A program made the position numbers and the translations under genes. Of a stretch of 64,000 nt of DNA, positions 12,614 through 25,560 are shown one piece after another. This DNA comes from Alisma plantago-aquatica (lineage: Eukaryota; Streptophyta; Magnoliopsida; Alismatales; Alismataceae), in the NCBI GenBank assembly GCA_963693085.1, contig OY856409.1, positions 657,802,591 through 657,866,590 on the forward strand. The letters run 5' to 3'. The first letter of the stretch is position 1; every line of letters begins with the position of its first letter. Under the pieces are notes generated by a model that made no database searches, was not told where the DNA came from, and was given only the letters and a program-made list of their open reading frames with translations.

Positions 12614-13255
12614 TGTAAGACCCCTGACCTGGCTTAGTACTTTATCTTGCTTGCTTTGCTTAATAAGATGCTTAACCCTGAATCTAATCATGTGATGCAC
12701 CTTTATAACATGTGGCATGCTTATGTGTTTAGTTTGGTCCATTTTTGATGATGTTTGAGCTAGTTATGCTTGTTTTGGACCAAATTGCAGTTTACCCATG
12801 TAGATGGTTATCTTGCAATATGTCACATGTAGGTCATGCCTTTTTTCCCTAACATCATGAGAGAGAGAATGATGCTTAGGGGGGGCTTGTTGGACCTAGG
12901 ATGATGAGGTGGCATTATGTGTTGATGCTAGGGTTTGTTTAGGTTTTATGGATGCTTGTGTTGAGTGTGGTGTCGACCATGTGGGTGTTGATCTTTGTTG
13001 CAACTAAAGTGCTTCATGTTTGGTTGTGTTTTGACTGAAGCACCTTCTGTTGGTTGGTTTGTTTTTACCTATGTACTTGTTCTTAGTTTTGGTCGCTAGG
13101 GTTGGCTTGGTGCTTTGTGTTTTGACCTTTGTCTTGGGTGGACATGGGTAGCGGTCGCTACCATGTCATGCTTTGGTTTTGCTTCGACCAAAGGTAGGTA
13201 GTGGACCTAGTGGTCGCTACCAAGCTTTGTTTTTATCACCCTTAGATGTGTTCAT

Positions 13256-13911
13256 TAGGGGTGGCAATCGGGTTTTATTTTGGGTCATTTCGGGTCAACA
13301 CTTTTTGGCTAGACCCTAAACTTGCAAAAGATGGATTTTCGGGTCGAAACCCTTGACCCTAACCTGACCCGCAAATAATTTTGGGTCTATTGGGCCTGAC
13401 CCGTAAATCCAACACCAAGACAATAGTTTTAAAAAAAATGCTATGATTTGTCTAGTCATTGATAATTCCCAAGTGTAATTAAAAAAAATATATCATTGTG
13501 ATAAACTTACTATGTGATTGATAAACACATATAAAGCCTATTGTAGTTTGTTCAAGACTTTTAAATACAAATTCCTAATATAATTAGTATAATAAGTCAT
13601 ACAAATCAATACAAAACCATGTAGAATTGTCAAAATAAACTTTATGATTGATGGATTAGTAAATTAATGGACCATTGGGTGTCTTAAAGTATATTATTTG
13701 TAATTTTATTTGAAAATATAATTCTGAATTTTGGGTCAATCGGGTCAATTCGGGTCTAAAGTCCAAACTCGGACCCGACCTGAAATTAATTTTGGGTTCT
13801 TCGGGTTCGGGTCAATTTTGAGTCGGGTCGAAAAACCTTAGACCCTAAACTTGCTTAAAATTTTAGGTTGGGGTCAGGTCGATCGGGTCGAGTCTTGTTT
13901 TTCCAGCCCTA
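13256..13911. mobile_element. hAT-type MITE 1
   Basis: 656 bp with ends TAGGGGTGGCAA and (reverse complement of the right end) TAGGGCTGGAAA, the common plant hAT terminus. GGGTC/CGGGT motifs are repeated near both ends. The 8-bp flanks are GTGTTCAT (13,248-13,255) and GCATTCAT (13,912-13,919); the two differences are transitions. The 3' LTR of element E preserves the empty site, with a single GCATTCAT at 29,636-29,643, which confirms the insertion and its target duplication. There is no coding capacity. Confidence 0.9.
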
Positions 13912-14021
13912 GCATTCATGTCTAGAGGGCTTGCATGGTTGTCGCTTTGTAGGACATGTGTCCTTTTGGTGCTCTCATATCTTAAACACATTATGATTTT
14001 TACCTCCCTCCTACCCTTGAG

Positions 14022-14028
14022 TATATAT
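14022..14028 (+). promoter_or_regulatory. Putative TATA box in 5' LTR of E
   Basis: TATATAT followed by a pyrimidine-rich CTCCTTTCAC segment. The same arrangement occurs at the equivalent place in the LTRs of A, B and in the E 3' LTR (29,745-29,751). Confidence 0.5.
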
Positions 14029-16730
14029 GATCCTCCTTTCACATGCAAGTATCCCATTTATCTCTCTTCTTCATTGTGTTAATCCTTGAGCTTGGTGGAG
14101 CAAGAGAAGGGGTTGACCTTGGAGCTTGGTGGTTGATCACCTTTGCATGTGGTGATCTAGGGCTTGATCATCTTCTTTGTGGTGGTTCTTGGTGATCCTT
14201 GACCTTAGTAAGTTGTTATCTTTCTTTGATCTTATTTCCTTTGAACCCTATTTCTTCTTCCTTCTTGACCGTGAGACTATGGATCACCATGGAGGTCATG
14301 TTGAAGAACTTCTCTTCATAGAGGTTAAGACTATGGTTTGACCATGGTAGTACCTGAGTGAGCCCCTTTCTTTTTCAGCCTAGGGTTTCTACCCTTTCTC
14401 TTTTTAGTTCCTTTGACCTTGGTGTGTTCTTCTTCTCTTGAGGTGACCTTGTTGGCTATGGAGTTGATCCTAGTTGGAGCTTCCTTCTATCTCTTGGAGC
14501 TCATGGCTTTGGAGCTTGATCTTCATCTTAAGGTGGGTTATATAACTCTTCCATCTACTATTATTGCACCTTTATCTTGATAGCATGCTACTATTTTATA
14601 TCTAAAATGTGATATTGAGTTGATGGATAATGTTATCTTATTTTAGGGTTTTAAGATTTGAAATGTTCTTGTATAAATTAACTCTTTCTCCTAAACCCTA
14701 TTTCTTGTACCTGAATTATTGGTAACGGTGGAATTGTTATCTCTTGCATGCATCATGATTGTTGGTTTTGATACCATGTTTTGGTTCGGTTTTACATGAT
14801 GTTGGAAGTTTTTATCTTTAGTTGCATGAGTAGGTTGCATGGTTTTCCCTCTCTCATCATGGCTTTTCCATGTTTACCCTTGGGACACTTGTCTTAGGGT
14901 TTTGATATTCATCCTTCATGGTGTTTTCTCCTTGGTGACGTTTGAACTTATTTATGTTATGTTGCTGGTTTGATCGACATGTGTCCATGATTCTTTGAGG
15001 TTTCTATGACCATGTTGATGGTCTCTATGTTTTGGCCGCTACCTTGACCTTATTTGGTGGTCGATACCTTGAGTTGTTTACTCCTTGATTGCTATGCTTA
15101 TGATGGCTCTTCTTGAGGTTGATACAAGTGTTGATCACTACACTTGGTGTATGTAAGGTGGTCTCTACATCTAAAGATGGTGATGGTCACTACTAAGGTG
15201 ATGTGTTGCGGTCGCAACAAGGTACTAACCCAGTGTGGGTCAATACATGTGAAACCCTAGTGGTCACTACACATGTATGAGTGGATGATGGTTGCTACAC
15301 CTGATAAGGTATATGGTTTGGTCATTGTCTGATTTTTGTTCTCATGTATGATTGTCTATAGTAACAATGCTTAACCCTAGTGTACTCCAAGAATGTGGAA
15401 AGTGATGTACCTAGGGTTTCATGTTGAATGCTATTATGAAAATGCTAATTGGATATCCATGAGAAACCTTAACCCGAGTTCAGTATATGAATGTAATGCC
15501 TATCCTGCTTGAAGTGATTAGCATGTGATGATGTTTTATCTCCCCTATTGTGTAACCCTTATGTTGTAGGTTGAATGTACATCATAGCTGGTGATTACTA
15601 TGGTATATCTTATATGAAATAGGGCGATGATTATGAGCCTTTATGAGGCATGATGAGATAATGTTGATGTGTAGGAACTATGTGATTGGGTCCTATGACC
15701 TGGAAGAGGATATGTGTCTAGTTGAGGTGATATCCTCTAGTGATATGATGGGGGATGTTTATCCCATGATTATGTGACAATGATGTTGGCCTTGTATGGC
15801 TGTGGTATCATGTGATGATGGGACAAGTATATACCTCATTCATTTTATATCTTCTGATGTTGCAACTTAACTTTATCTTTGTAGAGTTTGTTTTGGGTTT
15901 GTATGTTGTAACTTAATTGATGTACTAAAAGACACCCAATTAGCAATAATTAATCAAGTGAAACTCTAATCATGTAGTTCCTCTATGCCATAGATCCATT
16001 CCAGTGTCATAATTTATTGGATGGTGAAATGAGTAATTCTTGCAGGAAACTTAGAGCGCATATTGTTGAATATTTGGGGGCACAAGTCAAGGATATATCC
16101 TTACGTCCACAATTATGGGTTATGGAGAGTGACTGCACTCATGCCATAGTGTTTATGATATGTGAAAGGCATCAACATAATTGCATGATTCCTAATAAAG
16201 AATGATCATGTGTGACCTGTTGTCTAGTGTCGTGATCTGTACCACGATCAGACTAGGTGTTTTTAGCTTGACTATATGTCATTGGTGGTAGTTGACTATT
16301 ATGTCTCTGTGGTGTCTCTCATACTGATCGGGGCTGTGGGTGAGATCATGGATTTTGGCTCTTCCATAGATCTTGTATGGCACTAATTTCGAATTCGCAG
16401 TGGTTCGTTGGATTTGGGTGGTACAACTCAAATCCTCAGGGCATAATAAAAGATGTAATACACATGTGTAGTATATTTTCTTAGGGTCAAACACAAATCA
16501 CATTGGATGACCCCTTGACATATATCTTATACTAGTTAGCTATTATCTTGTATACATGTTCTTCATATCACTTCTGAAAGTATAAGATGTTCTACTGATT
16601 AGTGTAGTTGCTCAAACTACTTAAACAATGTTAACTGCTTTGCTTATATATCATTTAGCTGAATCTGCTCATCCTGATAATAATGCTATCTTCTTGCTTT
16701 AGTATATTTGTGCTTATAATAGTTGTTGAC

Positions 16731-16747
16731 GGAGAGTTATATCTCTC
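16731..16747 (+). promoter_or_regulatory. Conserved LTR hairpin (GAGAG..CTCTC) in E
   Basis: GGAGAGTTATATCTCTC forms a short hairpin and is followed by CTGGGA and, further on, CACCCCGTGGG. The module is conserved in A (30,496-30,521), B (41,071-41,087) and D (59,565-59,590), always near the 3' part of the LTR. Its role is unknown; RNA-end or packaging functions are possible. Confidence 0.6.
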
Positions 16748-16922
16748 ACTGGGATGTTAGTCTCACCCCGTGGGTTTCCACATCTTTTAGGTAGCCATGC
16801 ATGTAGGGGTGAGCAAATGATGGTCCAGATCGCAAAATCAGACGGATTGTCCAGTTCGGTCCAGTTTGGTCTGGGTTCTGTCTGGTCTGTAGTCCAGAAA
16901 TTTTGAAAGTTCAGTCTATGGC

Positions 16923-19784
16923 TATAACAAACTAGATCTCGGACCCTACCCTGGAAGTTGACCTTTTGGACTTAGCCAAACAAGGTTGAAGGTTAGACCT
17001 AAATAGATGTTTAGAATAACCCCAATGAGCTAGTACATGTATAGATCATCTTAATGTAACCTAATGTTCTAACATTAATCTTAGGTTTATAATGGATACA
17101 TAAAATATGCCACATAACTCATTTTGGTGGTAATATGAAGATAAGAAACTTAATTGGATGAATAATTTAGATAATGGGTCGTTAAAGGGACATATGACGT
17201 ACCTCATAAAAAGCAGTCTCAAAAGTGGAAACAAACTTCAAATTCGAAATCTACATATCAAAATTAGCCTACATGTCAAAGTTCATCTAATTTGGACAAC
17301 CTTGAAATATTATGATAAGTTTCGGAGAGAGAAAGTGAGTAAAAGGCATAAGTAATGAATAATGTGATTATATAACTTCAAAATATGTAAATAATGGAAA
17401 ATTCATATTTAACACATCAAAGATAACTTGTGGATGAAGTTTGGTCCTATTTGGATGTTTTTTTGTGCAAGTTATGCATTTTTAGGTACATTCTGGACTT
17501 TTCTACAATTTACCCAATTGGGAGGTTTTCTTTGCAAATTGTCACATGCATTATAATCCTTATATATTCCCTTACTATTTTCGAGTTTTTGAACCATAGG
17601 GCACCTAGTTGCACCTTGGTTTGAAGGTGTTTCTTTCCGAGGGCATTTTAGGTAATATTCTCTTTATAAATGAGCTTATCTTTAGAAGCTATCAACCAAT
17701 GGGGTTATTTCTTTGATTGGAGTTCGGTTGGGATGGCCTATAAGTGTCCATAAACCGACATTTGATATTCAAGAAGCCTCTATGAGCTGTCCTCTTGCAT
17801 GGCCATGAAATCCCTAGGTTAAGGACACATGGAAAGCTCCATGGACACCTCATGCTTGACTTCTTCCCTATCCATAAAGGTTTGCATGTCCATAGGCACC
17901 CTTAGCATTAGACACATTGAAAGTAATTTTACACCTCATTCTTGACTTCTTCCTTATCCATAAAGGCTTGCATGTCCATGGACACCCTTATACATGACAC
18001 ATGGAAAGTCTCACGGACACCTCATACTTGACCTCTTTCTTTATATAGCCATATCTACCCATTCCCAACTCCAATTCAAAAACTCTTGCTCTCCTTTATT
18101 TCCTCTACCTTAGAGCATCATTCCTACTCTATTTTTCCATGAAGGTGTTGTCCCAGGTTCAAAGGAGTTGCCTACCTTGGTGAAGAAGGCTCCTAGGGTT
18201 CCAATTTTCTCTATTTAGGATTTCTTAAGCTCCTCCTTGGTGATTTTGACCAAAACTAGTAAGTATCCTCCTTTCCTTCCCTATTTTCATGTTGTTAGTG
18301 TTCCTTCCACTTTCCTCCATGTATTAACCATGGCCTTCCATGGTGAAACCCCACCTAGAACCCATAAAAACCTCATCTCCATGTTCTTTTGTTAAGGTTT
18401 TTCACCTCTAAAGTGCAGAAGGTGCTTCTTGCTCAAGATAGGAGCTTTGTTGGAGAAACCAACCTCTCTAAGATTGGGAACCTTACTTATTGGACATGTC
18501 CACATTCCATATAGGTTCTTTGGAGGCCTAGTTTTGGATCTAGGACTGACTTGGACTGTTTAGACTCTGAAGTTGAGGTATGATGTATCCCCTATTCTTC
18601 TATGTTGAGCAATTCACCTATGCTTATTCATTCTCTTTGTCCTATGGAAATTAGGCTATACACAATGTCTTTTCTTTTGAAAATCATGGTTCATGTGAAC
18701 TACCTTATTTGATATTTATCATGTGATCATGGATATTCTTTTGAACTCTTATCTTATGCTTTGTTCGTGATGGAACTCTTAAAGATGACATGTGATGTCT
18801 TTTGCCCACTTATGAGGTGGATGTATATGTTGGTCACTTATGTGGTGACTAGTTTATATATTCTGACTATAATTTCTACTTGCCTCTACATTTAACATGC
18901 TATGTGATTCAGTAGCACTAGATTAGTGTAATTTCATTGGTTTTTATGGCAGATGTGTTATTTCCTGCCGAGCAGATGTGATATTTCCTGCTCTTTTGGG
19001 ATGGAAAGGAACCTCATACCCAGGGCAAGATGTGTAATTCTTGGCCCAAGTTTTATATATTTGGGAGATTGGCAGTATTCCTTTCTCTATCAGGTTTCAA
19101 GTTTATGATACTTGGTCACCTTTGTGCTTATATTGTTTTAGGTCTATGTTTATCTCACATGCATGCAGGTTGATGATATGGGGTGTGTGCCCTAATTCTT
19201 TACATGTGCTTGTATGGCACAATTTTTATGTTTTATTAATGGCAAGTATTTTTTTGTTATCATATGATTTCAATTCCTTTTCTCTTGATACCCATTTGGG
19301 TGGTCCTTATCCTTTCTATGGGAAGCCTTTTATATTTGATGTCCTTTATTCTATATATTGCTCAATTTCCTATTTAGTATGCACATACCAGCCTTTGTTG
19401 ATGTCATCTATTTTCTCTTCTTGTCGGGGTATGATTCCAACCCTGGGTGAAGGACTTAGATGATAAGGCATGAAGTTTTGGACTAGCTTAAGGAGTTAAA
19501 GCTTGGAGAAAAAGTTGTTATGGTTTAGATTTCCCTCTAATTAGATCCTTATGTTGTATAATTGTTGTAATCCCTAATGGGAGATTTTTATGTGCTTGTG
19601 TAATCTTTTATGAAAGTTGAATATAGTTAGTTATTCTTATTCCGCTGCTATACTTTGGTTGTTTTGAATACCATTTATTGAAGTTTGAATATTTTACACC
19701 TATTCCAACATACCTTTGAGTGTGTTTGGAATGGATGTTTTATTCTTCAAATCTTTAGTAAGGTGGTGATCTCGCCTCCTTACA
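16923..19784 (+). repeat. 5' LTR of element F
   Basis: 2,862 bp. It contains an imperfect tandem repeat of about 80-90 bp at about 17,815-18,030 (units with CTCATGCTTGACTTCTTCC and CCATAAAGG), a putative TATA box TATATAG at 18,042-18,048, and a later stretch with a large open frame (19,041-19,463). That frame has no domain and is also present, altered, in the other LTR. Confidence 0.85.
18042..18048 (+). promoter_or_regulatory. Putative TATA box in F 5' LTR
   Basis: TATATAG downstream of CTCTTTCTT, kept at the equivalent place in the 3' LTR (21,626-21,632). Confidence 0.45.
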
Positions 19785-20515
19785 GCATGGTATCAAAGCC
19801 CATGGTAGTGAGAATCTGACTATTTCAATTTTGTCTCCCTAGTTAGAATACTTGCCTTACCTTTAAGTGACATGTTTGCACTAGAGTTGATAAATAGATG
19901 ATGAAGGGTTGATTTAGGATCCTATAGTTTCGCATTAGAATAATGATTAATAGATCCCTAAAATACTTACAACTAAAAGATGCATAAGTAACCATAGTAA
20001 CTTGAGGTTGTTTAGCTTGGCCTTTAGGAAGCTACTAGGATATGAAGTTGAAAGCAAAGGTGTCTAGAAAGGATCAGGGTTTGAGGGCTAGCAAGATTTT
20101 CCTCCACACCACTATCTTGGTTTACGAGGACTCCCGAATCCATATGATACTGACCTGGCCTGAGCTGATATGAATTGTTCAAAATACCATGCTTTTAGGC
20201 AATAGTAGCCTTAGACATATATATGATTTATCTTTAGGGACCCCAATATGTTGAACTAGTCTCCCAAGTGTAAAGACTTGTTTGAGGATGGACAAGAGAA
20301 AGTTAACCCATAGTTCATAATTAGTCTTTACAAGTTATGTTTTTTTTTCATGATGCTTATGTAGTTGGATGTAAGGAAGTGTAGTTGAATCTTTTGTACC
20401 TAAAGAATAGTTTTGACTTAATAAGATAAATCCTTTAAGGGGTGGTGAATAAGTTGTTTTCTTATATGTGGATGTTTTGATTTCGAGGATTAAATCCCTT
20501 TAAGGGGTGGTGTGC
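19785..20515 (+). other. Internal region of element F with primer site, no coding
   Basis: The primer-binding site TGGTATCAAAGCC is at 19,788-19,800, 3 nt after the LTR, and matches the tRNA-Met complement with one transition. The rest shows no gag or pol similarity and no frame longer than about 60 codons. A purine tract at about 20,500-20,510 precedes the 3' LTR. Confidence 0.7.
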
Positions 20516-23364
20516 TGTAACATGCTAGATCTCAGACCCTACCCTAGAAGTTGACATTTTGGACTTAGCCAAATAAGGTTGAAGGTTAGACCTAAATACA
20601 TGTTTAGAATAATTCCAATGAGCTAATGCATGTATAGATCATCTTAATGTAACCTAGTGTTCTAACATTAATCTTAGGTTTATAATGGATACATAAAATA
20701 TGCCACATAACTCATTTTGGTGGTAATATGAAGATAAGAAACTTAATTGGATGAATAATTTAGATAATGGGTCGTTAATGGGCCATATGACATATCTCAT
20801 AAAAAAAGTCTCAAAAGTGGAAACAAACTTCAAATTCAAAATCTACATATCAAAATTAGCCTACATGTCAAAGTTCATCTAATTTGGACAACCTTGAAAT
20901 ATTAGGATAAGTTTAGGAGAGAGAAAGTGAGTAAAAGACATAAGTAACGAATAATGTGATTATATAACTTCAAAATATGTAAATAATGGAAAATTCATAT
21001 TCAACTCATCAAAGATAACTTGTGTATGAAGTTTGGTCCAATTTGGATGTTGTTTGTGCAAGTTATGCAATTTTAGGTACATTCTGGACTTTTCTACAAT
21101 TTACCCAATTGGGAGGTTTTCTTTGCAAATTGTCACATGCATTATAATCCTTATATATTCCCTTACCATTTTCGAGTTTTTGAACCATAGGTCACCTAGT
21201 TTCTCCTTGGTTTGAAGGTGTTTCTTTCTAAGGGCATTTTAGGAATTACTCTCTTTATAAATGAGCTTATCTTTAGATACTATCAACTTATTTCTTTGAT
21301 TTGAGGTCGGTTGGGATGGCCTATAAGTGTCCATAAATCAACATTTGATATTCAAGAAGCCTCTATGAGTTGTCCTCTTGCATGGCCATGAAATCCCTAG
21401 GCTAAGGACACATGGAAAGCTCCATGGACACCTCATGCTTGACTTCTTCCTTATCCATAAAGGTTTGCATGTCCATAGGCACCCTTAGAATTAGACACAT
21501 GGAAAGTAAACTGACACCTCGTGCTTGAATTCTTCCTTATCCATAAAGGCTTGCATGTCCATGGACACCCTTATACATGACACATGGAAAGTCTCATAAG
21601 ACACCTCATACTTGACCTCTTTCTTTATATAGCCATATCTACCCCTTCCCAACTCCCAATTCAAAAACTCTTGCTCTCCTTTATTTCCTCTAGATTATAG
21701 CATCATTCCTACTCTATCTTTCCATGAAGGTGTAGTCCCAAGGTAAAAGGAGTTGCCTACCTTGGTGAAGAAGGCTCCTAGGGTTCCAAATTTCTCTATT
21801 TAGGATTTCTTAAGCTCCTCCTTGGTGATTTTGACCAAAACTAGTTAGTATCCTCCTTTCCTTCCCTATTTTCATGTGTTAGTCTTCCTTCTACCTTCCT
21901 CCAGGTCAGAACCATGGCCTTACATGGTGAAACCCCACCTAGAACCCATAAACACCTCATCTCCATGTTCTTTTGTTAGGGTTTTTCACCCCTAAATTGG
22001 AGAAGGTGCTTCTTGCTCAAGATAGGAGCTTTGTTGGAGAAACTAGACTCTCTAAGCTTGAGAACCTTATTTATTGGACATGACCACCTTCCGTATAGGT
22101 TCTTTGGAGGCCTAGGTTTGGATCTAGGACTGACTTGGACTGTTTAGACTCTGAAGTTGAGGTATGATGTATCCCCTATTCTTCTATGTTGAGCAATTCA
22201 CCTATGCTTATTCTTTCTCTTTGTCCTATGGACATTAGCCTATACACAATGTATTTTCTTTTGAAAATCATGGTTCATGTAAACTACCTTATTTGATATT
22301 TATCATGTGATCATCGATATTCTTTTGAACTCTTATCTTATGCTTTGTTCATGATGGAACTCTAAAAGATGACATGTGATGTCTTTTGCCAACTTATGAG
22401 GTGGATGTATATGTTGGTCACTTATGTGGTGACTAGTTTATATATTCTGACTATACTTTCTGCTTGCCTCTACATTTAACATGCTATGTGATTCAGTAGC
22501 ACTAGAGTAGTGTAATTGCATTGGTTTTTATGGCAGATGTGTTATTTCCTGCCGAGCAGATGTGATATTTCCTGCTCTTTTGGGATGGAAAGGAACCTCA
22601 TACCCAGGGCAAGATGTGATTCTTGGCCCAAGTTTTATATATTTGGGAGATTGACAATATTCCTTTCTCTATCAGGTTTTAAGTTTATGAGACTTGGCCG
22701 CCTTTGTGTTTATATTAATCTATGGCTATGTTTATCTCACATGCATGCAGGTTGATGATATGGGGTGTGTACCCTAATTCTTTATTGTGCTTGTATGGCA
22801 CAATATTTGTGTTTTATTAATGGCAAGTATTATTTTGTTATCATATGATTTCAATTCCTTTTCTCTTGATACCCATTTGGGTGGTCCTTATCCTTTCTAT
22901 GGTAATCCTTTTATATTTGATGTCCTTTATTTTATATATTGCTCAATTTCCTATTTAGTATGCACATACCAGCCTTTTCTGATGTCATCTATTTCCTCTT
23001 CTTGCTGGGGTATGCTTCCAACCCTAGGTGAAGGACTTGGATGATAAGGCATAAAGTTTTAGACTAGCTTAAGGAGTTAAAGCTTGGAGACAAAGTTGTT
23101 ATGGTTTAGATCTCCCTCTACTTAGATCCTTATGCTGTATCATTGTTGTAAACCCTAATGGGAGATTTTGATGTACTTGTGTAATCTTTTATAAAAGTTG
23201 AATATAGTAATTATTTTTATTCTGCTTCTATACTTTGGTTGTTTTGAATACCATTTATTGAAGTTTGAAAATTTTGCACCTATTCTAGCATACCTTTGAG
23301 TGTGTTTGGAATGGATGTTTTATTCATCAAATCTTTAGTAAGGGGATGATCTTTCCTCCTTACA
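20516..23364 (+). repeat. 3' LTR of element F
   Basis: 2,849 bp, collinear with the 5' LTR. It ends CCTCCTTACA just before the right half of hAT MITE 2. Confidence 0.85.
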
Positions 23365-24200
23365 GGGGCCCGGTACGGTCCACAACCGATCAGACCGCAT
23401 ACGACTGTATACCGATTTATATGTGAAATACATTGATATTTGAATATATATATTGTCACAAGTAGAAACACATCACACATATAAACACTATTAGTGTAAA
23501 TGTTTGAAATTTATATTAGATAATTGTTAAAAATAATTAAGATTATCTATTGTTTACTATTAAATAAGTTGTGAAATATATAAAAAGTCTGATTGTTGTC
23601 CAAACGGTCTGGTCTGATCCAACATTGAAATGGGTCGATCCTGGTCTGGTCCAACTTTAAAATGGCTCGGTCTAAAGTCCATAAATTTTTTGAAATTTAG
23701 TCCTCAGTCCGGTCCGGTTCTAGAACGATGCTGACCCCTATGTGCACGACGTAGTAGAGATTATGCGGTTGAGGCTGAGCAGTAAGAGGAGCAGTAGCTA
23801 TTGAAGGTTGGATATGTTGCTAGTGTTTTGTAGTAGAGTCTTATGTGTCGTCCTTGTACTCTCAAGTCCTTGGGGGTGTTTGTATACCTTGTACATCGAT
23901 ACAAGATTTTTGGAGTATGCCATGGTTTTACAGATATGGCTTGTATATGTGAACATGTTATCATATGTAATAGGTTTGTGACAAGTTAGCCACTGAACAA
24001 TTATATGTAATATCTTTCAGCATGACATATCATACATGTGGCATAGTTTATGAACTTATATGTAATATGTTTCGTTTCATGGTTATATAATATCAGTTTT
24101 TAATTTACTCTATTTTATGGTAATCTAAATGTTAATATTAGTTTCATGTTTTCTTTTGAGCTATCTCACTTGTGTGGCATCAGGTTGTCACATGAAAAGG

Positions 24201-24219
24201 TTGGCTCCAAAGTTTTAGG
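24201..24219 (+). other. Degenerate primer-binding site of element E
   Basis: TTGGCTCCAAAGTTTTAGG sits where element B has TTGGTATCAGAGCTTAAGG. It is a decayed tRNA-Met-type site, 8 nt after the LTR end. Confidence 0.5.
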
Positions 24220-24301
24220 TTTGCTGAGTTTACATGGACGTAGTACTAGGGTTTGTTTCTGTTCTAGTGTCATCCAACATATTGGATGGTAACTTCTACT
24301 T

Positions 24302-25560
24302 ATGCATAAGAAGAATGATAAGGGAAAAGATATGTCTGGAGAACATGCTGAGAGAAGTGTTGCTACGCCAGGAGGTGGTGTGAGGAGGCATGAAAGAGTA
24401 GATGGAGTGCCTGAAGTGCCTCAATTCGACCCAGCAACTATGGCCAACCCTGCTTTTTAGTCCATGTTTGGATAGTTTATGGCCACTATGATGCATATGG
24501 TGGATAGAATGCCCGTACCCCAAGAAAGGACATCGGTTCCCAATGTGGAATCCCAAGGTTTTGGGAAGTCCTTTGAGAGGTTGAGGTGTGTGGGGGTGAT
24601 AGAGTAAGCTAGTACAATTAATACGACATATGTTGATATGTGGTTGACTGAGTTGGAGAAGGCTTTTAAGATCCTCAACATCCTAGAGGAGGATAAGGTG
24701 AAGCATGTTGTCTACATGTTGAAGGGCAATGCCGACTATTGGTGGGCCATAAAGGAGGAGAATAGATCGGGTGTGGTGATCAGTTGGGAAGATTTTTGAC
24801 GGGAGTTCGTGAGTTGATACTTCCTAGAGACTTACCTGGATGAGAAGATCTCTCAGTTCAAGAAGATCCGGCAAGGATCTATGACACTTAACAAGTATGA
24901 GGCCAAGTTCATGGAACTTCTGAGGTTTTTCCTACATATGGCTGTGACAGATAAGGAAAAGATCTGACATTTTGAGAAAGGTTTGAGTTCTGAGTTGATG
25001 ACGACAGTGTCAACTTTAGAGAATAGAGAATAGATTATGACGTGTGTGGAGTCAATGAGGCAGAAAGAATGGTTAGCCATGGAGAAGTGCGAGGTGAACA
25101 CTAAGAAGAGACCAACATAGTATCAGGGACAATCTTCAGGAGGCTTTAATAAGCCTAGGTTCTCAGCACCTCAGTCACATCAAAGGTCGGTTGTACAGTC
25201 ACAGTGGTCACTGAGCAAAGGTAGAGGTCGTAGGTTTCTTCCAATTGAAGCTTATAGTACATCGTTAGTTTCCATGACAGGGCCATCTAAGCCAAGGTAA
25301 GAGAGAAAGACTTGCTTCAGGTGTGGACAGACTGAGCATACAAGGTTGTTTTGTCTGATGAATGATGAGGAGGTGACACAATAGCCAAGACAGAGTCAGC
25401 AAGGGTCACAACAGTGATAGTTCAATAGTGGTGGAGGCTGAGGATGTGGTCATGCGTTACAGTCTGGTTCTTCTAGACAAGTCAACAAAGGATGAGGGCG
25501 ACAACAGGTAATGACTCAGTTCTACACCATGAGTCAATCGGAAGGAGTAGTCAACCATCG
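24302..25560 (+). pseudogene. Gag pseudogene of element E
   Basis: One frame can be followed from an ATG at 24,302 (a second in-frame ATG at 24,332 matches the start in element B). It runs through a gypsy gag capsid domain: MWLTELEKAFKIL, KVKHVVYMLKGNADYWW, SWEDF, KIRQGSMTLNKYEAKFMEL and HFEKGLSSEL. A CCHC zinc knuckle, CFRCGQTEHTRLFC, lies at about 25,317-25,358. At least nine in-frame stops interrupt it, most explained by CAA/CAG to TAA/TAG, CGA to TGA or TGG to TGA/TAG changes. The frame is otherwise well kept. Gag forms the particle that packages element RNA. Confidence 0.85.

Larger units (their letters stand above)
16923..23364 (+). mobile_element. Element F: coding-free LTR retroelement (LARD-like) inside hAT MITE 2
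   Basis: Two LTRs of about 2.86 and 2.85 kb flank only 731 bp of internal sequence. The LTRs start TATAACAAACTAGATCTC and TGTAACATGCTAGATCTC and end CTCCTTACA. A tRNA-Met-type primer site follows the first, and a purine tract (TTTAAGGGGTGG) precedes the second. No gag or pol is visible, so it must be moved in trans. The LTRs are about 92-95 percent identical in the parts compared, younger than element E. The flanks ATGGC and GGGGC match at only 3 of 5. Confidence 0.85.
16804..23740. mobile_element. hAT-type MITE 2, split by element F
   Basis: The ends are TAGGGGTGAGCA at 16,804 and, inverted, TAGGGGTCAGCA at 23,740. Both sides carry repeated GGTCTGG/GGTCCGG motifs as hAT subterminal repeats. 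Without element F it is about 490 bp. The 8-bp flanks CATGCATG (16,796-16,803) and TGTGCACG (23,741-23,748) match at 5 of 8, and all three differences are transitions, so a decayed target duplication is plausible. It is non-coding. Confidence 0.75.
12614..24192 (+). repeat. 5' LTR of element E, interrupted twice
   Basis: Starts TGTAAGACCCC and ends GTTGTCACA before the primer site. It is interrupted by hAT MITE 1 (13,256-13,911) and by hAT MITE 2 with element F inside (16,804-23,740). Without these and their target duplications it is about 3.97 kb. It shares conserved modules with the LTRs of A, B and D: a TATA region, a TTAATCAAGTGAAA...CCATAGATCCAT block at about 15,950, and a GGAGAGTTATATCTCTC hairpin. 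It has scattered GGTCGCTAC motifs rather than a tight tandem array. Confidence 0.85.

Noticed and set aside
19041..19463. 140-codon hydrophobic open frame in F
   Set aside because: It lies inside the 5' LTR; the 3' LTR counterpart (22,516-23,044) is frameshifted and there is no domain. It is probably a chance frame.
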